64,000 bases of DNA from JBBWZH01 sp035544115 (GTDB lineage Bacteria; Actinomycetota; Actinomycetes; Mycobacteriales; CADCTP01). How positions within the stretch are numbered: the first letter of the stretch is position 1; each line of letters begins with the position of its first letter. The notes beneath the pieces were generated by a model. The model was not told where the DNA came from. It saw only the letters and a list, made by a program, of their open reading frames with translations, and did not search any database. Both the position numbers and the translations under genes were made by a program. The stretch spans positions 8,308,001-8,372,000 of the forward strand of contig OY970235.1 of assembly GCA_963714145.1 (NCBI GenBank). Direction: 5' to 3'. Shown one piece after another: positions 18,371 through 26,137 of this stretch.

Positions 18371-18985
18371 TCAGCGCGGGCGGCGGCGGGGGCCTTGTAG
18401 TTCGTGTTCGACGATGGGGCGGGGCCAGAGTGGGACGGGTAGTTTCGGGCCGCCGACTCGTACGGCTGCTGGCGGGAATTGGCCGCGGTCACCCCAGCGC
18501 TGGACGGTGACTCGGTCGACGCCGGCGAGTTGGGCGATCTCGACGGTGCCGAGCATGTTCTCGGCGGCGAGTTCGGGGGCGGCGAGGGTGACGACGACGT
18601 CGGCCCGGGCGGCGAACTCGTCGGCGGGTACGGCGAGAAGGCTGGTCGTGCCACGTGCCATCGCCATAGTTGGTGCTTCGGATACCCAGGCGAGTTCTGG
18701 CCGGCTCTGTCCGGTCTTGTCCTGGCCCGGGATCCAGCGCGGGTCGACGAGCAGGCAGTCGGTGCCGTCCACCCATTGGCGGGTCAGCGCTGCGTAGCGT
18801 TCTGCGAGGGTGACGTCCCGGGCGGCGGGTACGGGGTCGCCCCAGTCGGTGTATCGCCAGGTGCCGTGTTCGTCGCGGAGGTACAGGCCGTGGTAGGCCA
18901 GCAGCGTCACTCCGGGGCGGTCGGTCGGTCGGAGTTGCTTGCGGAGCCGTTCGGCGGCCTGCGACCGCGCTCGTCCCACTCCCAC
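18371..18985 (-). CDS. Plasmid-type protein with C-terminal MerR/AlpA-like HTH
   Basis: I place the start at GTG 18985 or 18979 (VGVGRARSQAAERLRKQL), about 203 residues; the open frame upstream is Arg/Pro-rich and unlikely. The N-terminal part (GVTLLAYHGLYLRDEHGTW, RWIPGQDKTG) is of unknown fold. The C-terminal 60 residues read TVEIAQLAGVDRVTVQRWGD followed by FPPAAVRVGGPKL, the pattern of an excisionase/AlpA-type winged HTH. Such genes are frequent in actinobacterial plasmids and integrative elements. A palindrome lies 52 bases upstream. Confidence 0.65.
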   Translation of the reverse strand: MGVGRARSQAAERLRKQLRPTDRPGVTLLAYHGLYLRDEHGTWRYTDWGDPVPAARDVTLAERYAALTRQWVDGTDCLLVDPRWIPGQDKTGQSRPELAWVSEAPTMAMARGTTSLLAVPADEFAARADVVVTLAAPELAAENMLGTVEIAQLAGVDRVTVQRWGDRGQFPPAAVRVGGPKLPVPLWPRPIVEHELQGPRRRPR

Positions 18986-19036
18986 CTCACCGCTCGGGGC
19001 CACGTGTGGCCGCTGGCCGGGACCTGACCGACGGCG

Positions 19037-19049
19037 CAACTGACAGTTG
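19037..19049. promoter_or_regulatory. CAACTG-A-CAGTTG palindrome upstream of HTH gene
   Basis: A perfect 13-bp palindrome lies 52 bases before the probable start of the minus-strand HTH gene. On that strand it is directly preceded and overlapped by TTGACA, a consensus -35 hexamer. No clear -10 follows. It may be an autoregulatory operator. Confidence 0.4.
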
Positions 19050-19305
19050 TCAACGGCCGCGAATGTGACCGGACGATACGCGCCGTGCGGCCGGGCGCGG
19101 CTGGCTGCTCCGTCTGACACGCCGGCTCGGGCATTGTCGCTGCCACCAGCGGACGGCACGTAGTGACGGCGAATCCGACGGAACATGGCCGGTCGTCTCG
19201 GGGCAAGGGTGCACACCGGGCGCGGGTCCGGGCGGACCGCCGGCCGGCCAGGCTGCCGGCTCCGTGCCCGGTGCTATCGCCGGCCGAGACGAAGCTGGAC
19301 TGCGC

Positions 19306-19611
19306 GTGAGTGAGCCGGGAGAGCATCCGCCGGGGCGACCTGGTCCGGCGAGGGCGCCGGTGCCGGGCGGGTATCGGTCGGATCGGGCGCGTGCGGAGGT
19401 GGAGGCGTTTGCGTTGCTTGAGGCTGGCGAGCCGCCGGCGGTCGTCGCCGATCGGACCGGGCTGAGCCTCGAGCAGGTCTACCAGCTTGACCTCGTCCGG
19501 GTCCGCGAGCAGCGGGGACCCGCGGCGCGCCGGCCTCGACGTGCCGGCGGGCAGGTGGCCGGTCAGCGGCACCTCGACCCACCGCCGACGGACGACGAGC
19601 CGATCTCATAG
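19306..19611 (+). CDS. Small HTH-like accessory protein
   Basis: About 101 residues from GTG 19306 (VSEPGEHPPGRPG). The central part, AEVEAFALLEAGEPPAVVAD followed by TGLSLEQVYQLDLVRV, has the length and pattern of a two-helix HTH with turn residues RTGLS. The ends are basic and Pro-rich. It lies between two minus-strand regulator genes and does not overlap them. Function unknown; a DNA-binding regulator is the best guess. Confidence 0.5.
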   Translation: MSEPGEHPPGRPGPARAPVPGGYRSDRARAEVEAFALLEAGEPPAVVADRTGLSLEQVYQLDLVRVREQRGPAARRPRRAGGQVAGQRHLDPPPTDDEPIS

Positions 19612-19715
19612 ATCACGGCCCGCGCCGGTCGCTGTCGGTACCGCGGACCCTGAGCGGTCGCATGCCGCCGTTCGACGTCCGGTAACCAGCCGCTCAGTTC
19701 GGGCGGCGCTGGTTC

Positions 19716-20294
19716 TTAAGCAGGCCGGCCGCCGGCGGCAAGACCGGCGGCGGCTTCGTCGGCGTCGGCCGCCGGCTCGCGGGACCGCGGCGGCCGTCCT
19801 GGCCTGCGGGTCCGGCTCTTGGCGAAGCGTTCGACCGCGGCGCGGACGTAGAGCTTGATCCCCGGCAGGTCGACGGCCGGCGGCGGGAACTCGGCGTGGG
19901 TTTCGGCGATCTCCCGGGCCCGTTGGCGGCTGACCCCGAGGATCGCGCCGATCTCGGGGTAGGCGACCAGGTCGGGGATCAGCGGCTGCGCCAGCTCGTG
20001 TTCGAACCGCTGCCACGTGTTGACGCTGTGGGCGACCACGTGGGCGGTCAGGCCGAGGTCACGGGCCGCCCGCGTGATCGCGGTGAGGGCTTCCTCGGCG
20101 GCGCGGCGGGTGCTACCGGCGGTGATGGCCAGTTGGATGGACAGGTGGCGGTCGCGGCGTGGTTCGACGCCGACGCTGGCGCCGCTGGCCGGCAGCAGGG
20201 CCAGCAGCCGCTGTTGCAGGTCGTCGCAGCGCTGCTCGTCGGCGCTGGTGTCGTCGAGTTCGACGTATACCGACCACAGGCCGGTGCGGGGCAA
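19716..20294 (-). CDS. HTH accessory protein of plasmid/ICE type
   Basis: The 192-residue product starts at TTG 20294, supported by GGGAGG five bases before it. Residues 1-105 form an alpha/beta part (GLWSVYVELDDTSADEQRC; DRHLSIQLAITAGSTRRAAE; HVVAHSVNTWQRFEHEL). Residues about 108-155 carry an HTH: VAYPEIGAILGVSRQRAREI and then FPPPAVDLPGIKLYVRAAVE, the same architecture as the C-terminus of the 18371 product. The tail is Arg/Ala-rich. A GTG-free 41-base gap separates it from the small gene upstream, so both may be one transcript. Confidence 0.65.
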   Translation of the reverse strand: MPRTGLWSVYVELDDTSADEQRCDDLQQRLLALLPASGASVGVEPRRDRHLSIQLAITAGSTRRAAEEALTAITRAARDLGLTAHVVAHSVNTWQRFEHELAQPLIPDLVAYPEIGAILGVSRQRAREIAETHAEFPPPAVDLPGIKLYVRAAVERFAKSRTRRPGRPPRSREPAADADEAAAGLAAGGRPA

Positions 20295-20335
20295 CGGTCC
20301 CTCCCTTCGATGTGCCGACCCGGTGCGCTGGCCGC

Positions 20336-20545
20336 TCAGGGCGGCGGCCAGACCAACCCGGCTCTCTTGAGCCGGGCCAACGCGTTGAGCACGCCGCGCT
20401 GGTCGGACGGGGTGCTGGCCAGCGTCGTGATGAACGTTCCGGCGCCGGTTCGCACCCGCCAGTGTCCAGTACCGGCCCGATCCACGAGAAACCCCTGCGT
20501 CCGGGCGGCCCGGACTACCCGTTCGACGTCCTTCCTGCGGCTCAT
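20336..20545 (-). CDS. HicA/YcfA-like small protein
   Basis: 69 residues from ATG 20545, preceded by GGGGCGAGG. The order helix (RKDVERVVRAARTQGFLV), strand-turn with GTGHWRV, strand (GTFITTLAST) and helix (GVLNALARLKRAGL) is that of the HicA double-stranded-RNA-binding-like fold, with His in the position of the HicA catalytic His. HicA proteins are mRNA interferases. No HicB antitoxin is adjacent, so a toxin role is unproven. It diverges from dprA across the shared operator at 20590. Confidence 0.5.
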   Translation of the reverse strand: MSRRKDVERVVRAARTQGFLVDRAGTGHWRVRTGAGTFITTLASTPSDQRGVLNALARLKRAGLVWPPP

Positions 20546-20589
20546 CCTCGCCCCAACCCTTGTCGCGGTCAAGGAAGAGACTAGTCGCT

Positions 20590-20612
20590 AATCCTTGTCA
20601 ACGACATGGATT
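20590..20612. promoter_or_regulatory. Palindromic operator, copy 2
   Basis: Half-sites AATCCTTGTC and GACATGGATT flank AAC. It matches the core of the palindrome at 9832-9854 in 21 of 23 positions and is again followed by AGATAG. TTGTCA (20595-20600) could be the -35 box of the dprA promoter, with TAGTCT (20619-20624) as a weak -10. It also lies before the divergent HicA-like gene. Confidence 0.7.
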
Positions 20613-20650
20613 GAGAGATAGTCTTCCCATGTCGATGACAAGAGATAGAG

Positions 20651-21586
20651 GTGGTCGAGGTGAGCGTGGCCGGCGAGGAGGTCTCGCGGGCGCGGGCATG
20701 GCTGTCCCGGGCGGCCCTGCCGGGCGCCGCGGCGATGTGGTGGTTCGTAGAGGCCGAGGGCCCGGTGGACGCGGCCCGGGCGCTTCGGGTCGGGACCGCC
20801 CCGGGCGAGGTCATCGCCGAACTACTCCCAGTGCCGGCCCTGCCGACCGCCGACCGGGTCGAAGCCGACCTGGCCGACGCGCGGGTGCTGGGCGTGCGGC
20901 TGGTGACGCCGGAGGACGTCGAGTGGCCTGCCGTGGCACTGGCCCCGCTGGAGCAGGCGACCGCCGCCGGCGCCGCCGGGCTCGCCCCGCCGCTGGCGCT
21001 GTGGGCGCGCGGTCGGCTGCCGGTGGGACAGGCGCTGTCGCGGGTGGTGTCGGTCATCGGGGCACGGGCGGCCACCGCCTACGGGGGGCACGTCGCCGCC
21101 GACCTGGGCTACGGGCTGGCCGCAGCGGGCTGGACCGTGCTGTCCGGTGGTGCCTACGGCGTGGACGGGTCCGCCCATGTCGGCGCCCTCAGAGCCGGCG
21201 CCGAGGGCGCTTCCACCGTCGCGGTCCTCCCGTGCGGGCTCGCGCGGCCCTATCCGGCCGGACACGTGAGCCTGCTGGAGGAGATCGCCTCCGACGGCCT
21301 GCTGCTCAGCGAATGGCCACCTGACGTGCCCGCGCGGCGGCACCGGTTCACAGTGCGCAACCGGCTGCTGGCCGCCGCCGGAGCGGCCACTGTCGTCGTC
21401 GAGGCGCTCGCCCGCTCCAGCGCGCTGCCCACCGCCCGCGACGCCGCGCGGCTCGGCCGCCAGGTGTTCGCCGTGCCCGGACCCGTGACCTCGGCGCTGT
21501 CCGACGGCCCGCACGCCCTGCTGCGCGACCGCACCGCACGGCTGGCCACCGGCACCGCCGACGTGCTGGCCGCGCTGGCCAGCTGA
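20651..21586 (+). CDS. dprA: DprA/Smf-like DNA-processing protein
   Basis: The 311-residue product is a short DprA. DprA binds incoming single-stranded DNA and loads RecA; many mobile elements carry their own copy. The Rossmann-like core is clear: LSRVVSVIGARAATAYGGH, the SGGAYGVDGSAHVGAL loop, VLPCGLARPYPAGHVSLLEE, LLLSEWPP, RFTVRNRLLAAAGAATVVVE and GRQVFAVPGPV. It lacks most of the N-terminal SAM and C-terminal winged-helix regions of chromosomal DprA. It starts at GTG 20651 (GTG 20660 is possible), 38 bases after the operator. Confidence 0.85.
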   Translation: MVEVSVAGEEVSRARAWLSRAALPGAAAMWWFVEAEGPVDAARALRVGTAPGEVIAELLPVPALPTADRVEADLADARVLGVRLVTPEDVEWPAVALAPLEQATAAGAAGLAPPLALWARGRLPVGQALSRVVSVIGARAATAYGGHVAADLGYGLAAAGWTVLSGGAYGVDGSAHVGALRAGAEGASTVAVLPCGLARPYPAGHVSLLEEIASDGLLLSEWPPDVPARRHRFTVRNRLLAAAGAATVVVEALARSSALPTARDAARLGRQVFAVPGPVTSALSDGPHALLRDRTARLATGTADVLAALAS

Positions 21587-21669
21587 TTCGGCCCGGCCCG
21601 GCGTCCAGCACGGCCGAACGCCGTCCGCACACGGCAGACCCTGCCGCTAACTACACCCAGGAGATCCCT

Positions 21670-22152
21670 GTGACCCACTCCAGCCGACACCACCCGACCG
21701 TCGAGCTCGGCAATGCTGCTGGCCGGGCGATCGTCGACCTGTTCGACCGGATCAAGCGGATCGAAGGAGCCGGGCCTGACTGGCCCGGTGCCGACGTCGT
21801 TGACGTGCTGACCGGATGGTTCACCGAACTCGGCATCGACACTGGCGCCCCTGCCGGAAGCCTCGCCGCTGGCGCCGCCCCAGGAACCGCCCACCAGTTC
21901 ACCCCGTCCGCCGGGGCCGAAACCCGCTGCCGCGACTGCCAGCGGCTGGCCCTCTACCGGCACGGAGACGGGCGCTGGTACTGGCTGGAAGACAACCAAC
22001 TGTGGTCGGCCCCAGCCGAGCCCGACGTCACCAGCGCCGGCTACGGCCAGCCGCACCTGTCCGCCGCCGCGCCGGTCCGACTCAACCCAGCGGCGGAGTA
22101 CGGCTACGAACTGGGCTACCTCACCCGAGTCCTGGCCGAAGACCGGCTCTGA
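21670..22152 (+). CDS. Hypothetical accessory protein with CxxC
   Basis: 160 residues from GTG 21670, preceded by AGGAG. The N-terminus is helical (AAGRAIVDLFDRIKRIEGAG; VVDVLTGWFTELGID). The middle holds a possible half zinc site, TRCRDCQRLALYRHGDGRWY, and the C-terminus is helical (YGYELGYLTRVLAEDRL). It follows dprA by 83 bases and is probably in the same transcript. Function unknown. Confidence 0.65.
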   Translation: MTHSSRHHPTVELGNAAGRAIVDLFDRIKRIEGAGPDWPGADVVDVLTGWFTELGIDTGAPAGSLAAGAAPGTAHQFTPSAGAETRCRDCQRLALYRHGDGRWYWLEDNQLWSAPAEPDVTSAGYGQPHLSAAAPVRLNPAAEYGYELGYLTRVLAEDRL

Positions 22153-22546
22153 CCCGCCGACCGGCGCCCGTCTCATCGGCGCAGGCGGTCCGCGCTGTCC
22201 GAGCCGTCGCCGAAGCGTACGTACGGGGACCATAGGCCCGCCATCAGAGTCGGCAGTCGCCTGCGACGCCGCCGAGGTCACGGTCCCACTGCCCCCGCCT
22301 AACAGTGCTTCCCGGCCCTTCGTCGCCGCGGCAGCGGTCAACGGCGACCTACTGCCGCGCCCGCGCACCCCCGGCCGTCACTCGGCCGGCGGAGCCGCAC
22401 CCGGCGGCACCGCGCGGACCTTGTACCTACGTGCCGCTGCTGCTCTCACCGGCACTCCTCGGGAAACAGTCGCCGGCCGCAGCGGCACTCGCTCGCCACG
22501 TAGCCTGGTGTAGCCGTTCGAGACGCGGGATGACGGCAGGAGATGG
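22153..22546. other. Intergenic region, no gene seen
   Basis: This 394-base gap separates the dprA block from the secretion locus. I find no coding-like frame, repeat or clear hairpin. It must hold the kinase promoter, but no strong -35/-10 pair stands out. Confidence 0.5.
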
Positions 22547-23944
22547 ATGAGCAGGCATCGGGGAAGCTCGGCCGGCGGCGGTACTGAGGTCTCGGGATAC
22601 CGGCTGCTGGGGGAGATCGGTCGCGGTGGGTTCAGCGCGGTTATGTTGGCCGAGGACCTGGCGGCCGGCCGTAGGGTCGCGTTGAAGGTGGCCCGCGGGC
22701 GGGATGCGCAGACGCTGGCGCGGTTCGCCGTCGAGGCGCGGGTCGGCTCTCGGTTGGCGTCGGCCCGCGGCATCGTTGGTGTGCTCGCCGAGACGCGGAC
22801 GCGAGACGGCCGTCCGGTCTTGGTGCTGCCCTACTACGACTTGGGCAGCGCGGGGAGCCTGCTTGCCGAGGGAGAACGGCTGCCGTTGGCGGGCGTTGTG
22901 CAACTGGTCCGGCAGGTGGCGCAGGGGTTGGCGGCGATGCACGGTCAGCAGATCCTTCATCGGGACGTGTCGCCCCGGAACATCCTGCGATCCAGTGAGC
23001 TCGGCGCGGGGTTGGGTGATCTGGGTTGCGCGCGGGCGGTGAACTCGGTGGAGCAGTCGCCGTGGACAGAGGCATTGACTCCGGGCTATGGCGCGCCCGA
23101 GGCGGGCGTGCAGGACGCGGTCCAGACTGTCGTCTCGGATGTCTACGGGCTGGCGGCGACGACGTGGGCGCTGTCGACCGGTGAGCCGCCGTATGGCGAC
23201 CCGCCGGACCGGGCCGCCGTGGATCTGCTGGCCCGGTACGACCTGCGCCGCTGGCAGGCACGACCGCCGGTGGAGCGCCTGCTCGCTGCGGGCGTCCCTC
23301 CACCGGTCGGCACGGTGCTGGCGGGTGCCCTCGACCCGGATCCGTCCCGGCGGCCGGCGAGCGTGCGGGAGTTCAGCGACGCGTTGGCGGCGGCCACCGA
23401 GCACGGTCTGATTGATCAGTCCACAGTGGATCGTCCGGCGGCAGCGGCGGTGAGCCCGCTCCAGCCGCCCGAGTTTGCGGCCCGGCCGGCCGACCCGACG
23501 CAGTTGGCCGGCGGGGCGCCGGCCCGGCGGGTGCGGGCCCGCCGGCGGCGCTGGGTGCCACTGGTGGTGGCGGCGGCCTGTTTCCTCGTGGCGTACGGCG
23601 TCGTGTCGCTGCTGTCCGGGTCGGAGGATGAACAGAAGCCGCCCGCGTCGACTCTGGCTCCGTCGACTCCGGCGACCGAGAAGCCAGCCGGCCCACCACG
23701 GGATCTGCGCATCACCGCCGACGCCGGCGGCCGCATTGATCTCGCCTGGACCGCGCCAAGCGACCCCGACGTGGTGGTCGTGCTCTACCGGTCGGTCGGC
23801 GGTGCGGGGTGGGCACCGGTCGGACCCGGCGTGGGCGGCCGGGCGACGGTGCCGCGTGTGGGCACCGGCCGGTACTGCTTCCGGCTGGCTGTCGTCATCG
23901 GCGCGAAGCCAGGTGGCACGGGTGAGCCGGTATGCACTGGCTGA
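22547..23944 (+). CDS. Receptor Ser/Thr protein kinase with FN3-like exodomain
   Basis: 465 residues in PknB-like order. The kinase domain spans about 18-285: G-loop GEIGRGGFSAV (22-32), K47 in VALKV, HRDVSPRN (138-145, with Val-Ser in place of the usual Leu-Lys), DLG for DFG (158-160) and GAPE. The catalytic Lys and both Asp are kept, so activity is likely. A basic stretch precedes a membrane helix (VPLVVAAACFLVAYGVVSLL, about 338-357). The outside part is Pro/Thr-rich and then FN3-like (LRITADAGGRIDLAWTAPSD). Its stop TGA abuts the convergent transglutaminase-like gene's stop as TGATCA. It probably regulates the secretion locus, perhaps through the FHA domain of the ATPase. Confidence 0.85.
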   Translation: MSRHRGSSAGGGTEVSGYRLLGEIGRGGFSAVMLAEDLAAGRRVALKVARGRDAQTLARFAVEARVGSRLASARGIVGVLAETRTRDGRPVLVLPYYDLGSAGSLLAEGERLPLAGVVQLVRQVAQGLAAMHGQQILHRDVSPRNILRSSELGAGLGDLGCARAVNSVEQSPWTEALTPGYGAPEAGVQDAVQTVVSDVYGLAATTWALSTGEPPYGDPPDRAAVDLLARYDLRRWQARPPVERLLAAGVPPPVGTVLAGALDPDPSRRPASVREFSDALAAATEHGLIDQSTVDRPAAAAVSPLQPPEFAARPADPTQLAGGAPARRVRARRRRWVPLVVAAACFLVAYGVVSLLSGSEDEQKPPASTLAPSTPATEKPAGPPRDLRITADAGGRIDLAWTAPSDPDVVVVLYRSVGGAGWAPVGPGVGGRATVPRVGTGRYCFRLAVVIGAKPGGTGEPVCTG

Positions 23945-26137
23945 TCAGCGCCGAGTGCGCAGCGGTCCGGGGCGTACCCACCAGGTCAGCCGTCTGCCGC
24001 GGGGAGCGCGGGCCCGCAGGCGGGCCGTGACGGCGTCGCTGATCGCCCATGCGCGGGACGCGTCGGCAGGTCCGACCGCGCCGTGCGGGGCGAACGCGGC
24101 GGTGTTCGCGATCCGGGCCAGCTCGTGCAGCGGTCCGGGTGACGTCCTGGTCCGGATCGCGGCGCGGGCCGCGACCGCGCTGGCCGGTCCAGTTCCGCTG
24201 GCGATGCCGGCCAGCAGCAGGGCGTCCTCGAGCTCGCGCCAGGCGCCGATCGCGCGCTGTCTGTCTGTCGACGAGCACCGCCTGCGGGTACGCAGCCGTC
24301 GGCGCACTCCTGCGAGGGTGACCAACGCCGCCAGCAGCACCGCTGTCATGGCGCTCAGCAGCACCAGGCCGATGGGGCCGACCGGGCGGCCGGGGTTGTC
24401 CTTGTCGGTGGTCGACCGTGGCTGGGTCGACCGGGTGTCGGGTGTTTGGGTGGTCGCGGAAGGCGGCGCCGGCGGCTGGGGGAAGAGCTCGGTCAGCTTC
24501 GGTGGCGTGCGCGCCGAGCCGGTGCCGCGGCGTTCGGGCGTCGGCGCGAACCGGACCCAGCCGTGGCCGGTGAGGAAGACCTCGGGCCATGCCTGCATGG
24601 TCGTGCCGGTGACGGCAGCCGGGTTCTGCACACCGGCTGGCAGCTGGAAACCCACCACGATCCTGGTCGGTAGGCCGACGGTCCGGGCCAGTACGGCGAA
24701 GGCGGTGGCGAACTGCTCCGATGTGCCCTTGAGGTATCCGGGTGACCGGTCGTCGAAGAACTGCGCCAGCCGTACGTAGAGGTGGCCGGGTGGGGCGTTG
24801 GACACGAACTCGCCCTCCCGCAGGGTGTCCTGCAGGCGCAGCGCTCGGGCGCCGTCGGACTCGCCGGCACGTGGTCCGAACGTCTGAGCGATGTCGTCCA
24901 GCGTGCCGGGAAGAGTGGGCGCGGTGACCGTGTCGGAGACGTCGTCCGGGCGGCCGGCGGTCAGGGTCGCGATGGCGGCGCGGTCGGTGGGGCTGGTGGG
25001 GTCGAGGCTGCTGCTGTCCGCGACGAGGCCGTACCGGATCTGCCGCGTGGGCGTGGTCGTGGCGATGATCGAGTCGTGGCTGCCATCGACGGCGATGTCG
25101 AGGCCGGCGACCTCGTGCACGGTCCCGGGCGTCGGCAGCCACGGGGTGAGGCTGGCGTCGATGGCGAGCCGGGCCTGGACGGCGTCGACCGGGCCCGGCG
25201 CTGGTCGCCCGGTCGAGGCCGGCTCGCGCAGCCGGTGTCCGGTTGGGCGGTACCGCAGCGACGACGTCCACCGGGCGCCATCGAAGCGGTCCAGGATCGC
25301 CCATCGCCAGACAGTGCGACGCTGCGCCAGCGGGCCACCGGCCACGAACTCCACGCTGGCCAGCGGTTCGGTGTTGCCCTTGGCCCAGCCGGCCAGGCGG
25401 GTCAGCGGGTCGATCGGCTGCGGCTGCTGCTCCGGTGGCTGGTACCGCGACCGGGGGTCGACCCGGGCGCCGTCGGGCAGTCCCTGCGCCGCAAGCAGCC
25501 CAGCGGCGAGGAGCAGCACGGCGGCCCCGGCGGTCACCATGGTGAGCGACCGTCGCGCCGTGTTGCGGCCCGGCCGGGTGCGACGGGCGAGCCCTCGGTC
25601 GGCGAGAAGGGCGGCCACACCGAGACCGACTACCGGTGCCACCCATCCGGGCACCGGTGCGGCCCGGCCGACGAGCAGCAGTGCGGCGACCAGCACCGCG
25701 ACCGCGGGAGCGGCTGCGAGCAGTCGCCGTCCGCGAGCCGCCAAAGTAGCTGCGCAGAAGGATGCCACCCACGTCACGACCAGCGGCGGAGCCACCGTGT
25801 CCAGGCGGCTTGGGATGGGCGGCGCAAACGACAGCAGGTGTGCCATCGAGCCGGCCAGCGCACGCAGCGCCGCCAGCGGACCCGTGCCACCGTTGGCCGT
25901 CGCGGCGAGCGTCAGCACCACCACGACCAGCCCGATGACAGCGGCCGGCCCGGCCACGCCGGAGCCGTGCCGGACGAAGACCAGCGGCACCACGGCGCTG
26001 GCGGATGCGGCGGTCAACACCAGCAGCAGGAACAGCGGTGCGTCGTAGAGCACCGCGACCGCTGCGGCTGCCACCGCCGGCAACGTCCCGGCCAGGAGCA
26101 CCGGCCAGGTGGCGGCCGGACGGCTGTCGGAGCTCAC
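23945..26137 (-). CDS. TgpA-like membrane protein, transglutaminase fold without catalytic residues
   Basis: Start GTG 26137 overlaps the stop of the DUF58 gene (GTGA), giving 730 residues. The N-terminal 200 residues hold about six hydrophobic helices (for example LLLVLTAASASAVVPLVFV). A periplasmic part follows, with a transglutaminase-like core, then a membrane helix (GLVLLSAMTAVLLAALVTLA) and a cytoplasmic tail. The core aligns well, but the triad is gone: GTSEQFA has Ser in the Cys position, MQAWPEV has Gln for His, and FAPTPE has Ala for Asp. It is the last gene of the MoxR-DUF58-TgpA operon, a set thought to work as a chaperone and envelope assembly unit. Confidence 0.85.
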   Translation of the reverse strand: MSSDSRPAATWPVLLAGTLPAVAAAAVAVLYDAPLFLLLVLTAASASAVVPLVFVRHGSGVAGPAAVIGLVVVVLTLAATANGGTGPLAALRALAGSMAHLLSFAPPIPSRLDTVAPPLVVTWVASFCAATLAARGRRLLAAAPAVAVLVAALLLVGRAAPVPGWVAPVVGLGVAALLADRGLARRTRPGRNTARRSLTMVTAGAAVLLLAAGLLAAQGLPDGARVDPRSRYQPPEQQPQPIDPLTRLAGWAKGNTEPLASVEFVAGGPLAQRRTVWRWAILDRFDGARWTSSLRYRPTGHRLREPASTGRPAPGPVDAVQARLAIDASLTPWLPTPGTVHEVAGLDIAVDGSHDSIIATTTPTRQIRYGLVADSSSLDPTSPTDRAAIATLTAGRPDDVSDTVTAPTLPGTLDDIAQTFGPRAGESDGARALRLQDTLREGEFVSNAPPGHLYVRLAQFFDDRSPGYLKGTSEQFATAFAVLARTVGLPTRIVVGFQLPAGVQNPAAVTGTTMQAWPEVFLTGHGWVRFAPTPERRGTGSARTPPKLTELFPQPPAPPSATTQTPDTRSTQPRSTTDKDNPGRPVGPIGLVLLSAMTAVLLAALVTLAGVRRRLRTRRRCSSTDRQRAIGAWRELEDALLLAGIASGTGPASAVAARAAIRTRTSPGPLHELARIANTAAFAPHGAVGPADASRAWAISDAVTARLRARAPRGRRLTWWVRPGPLRTRR

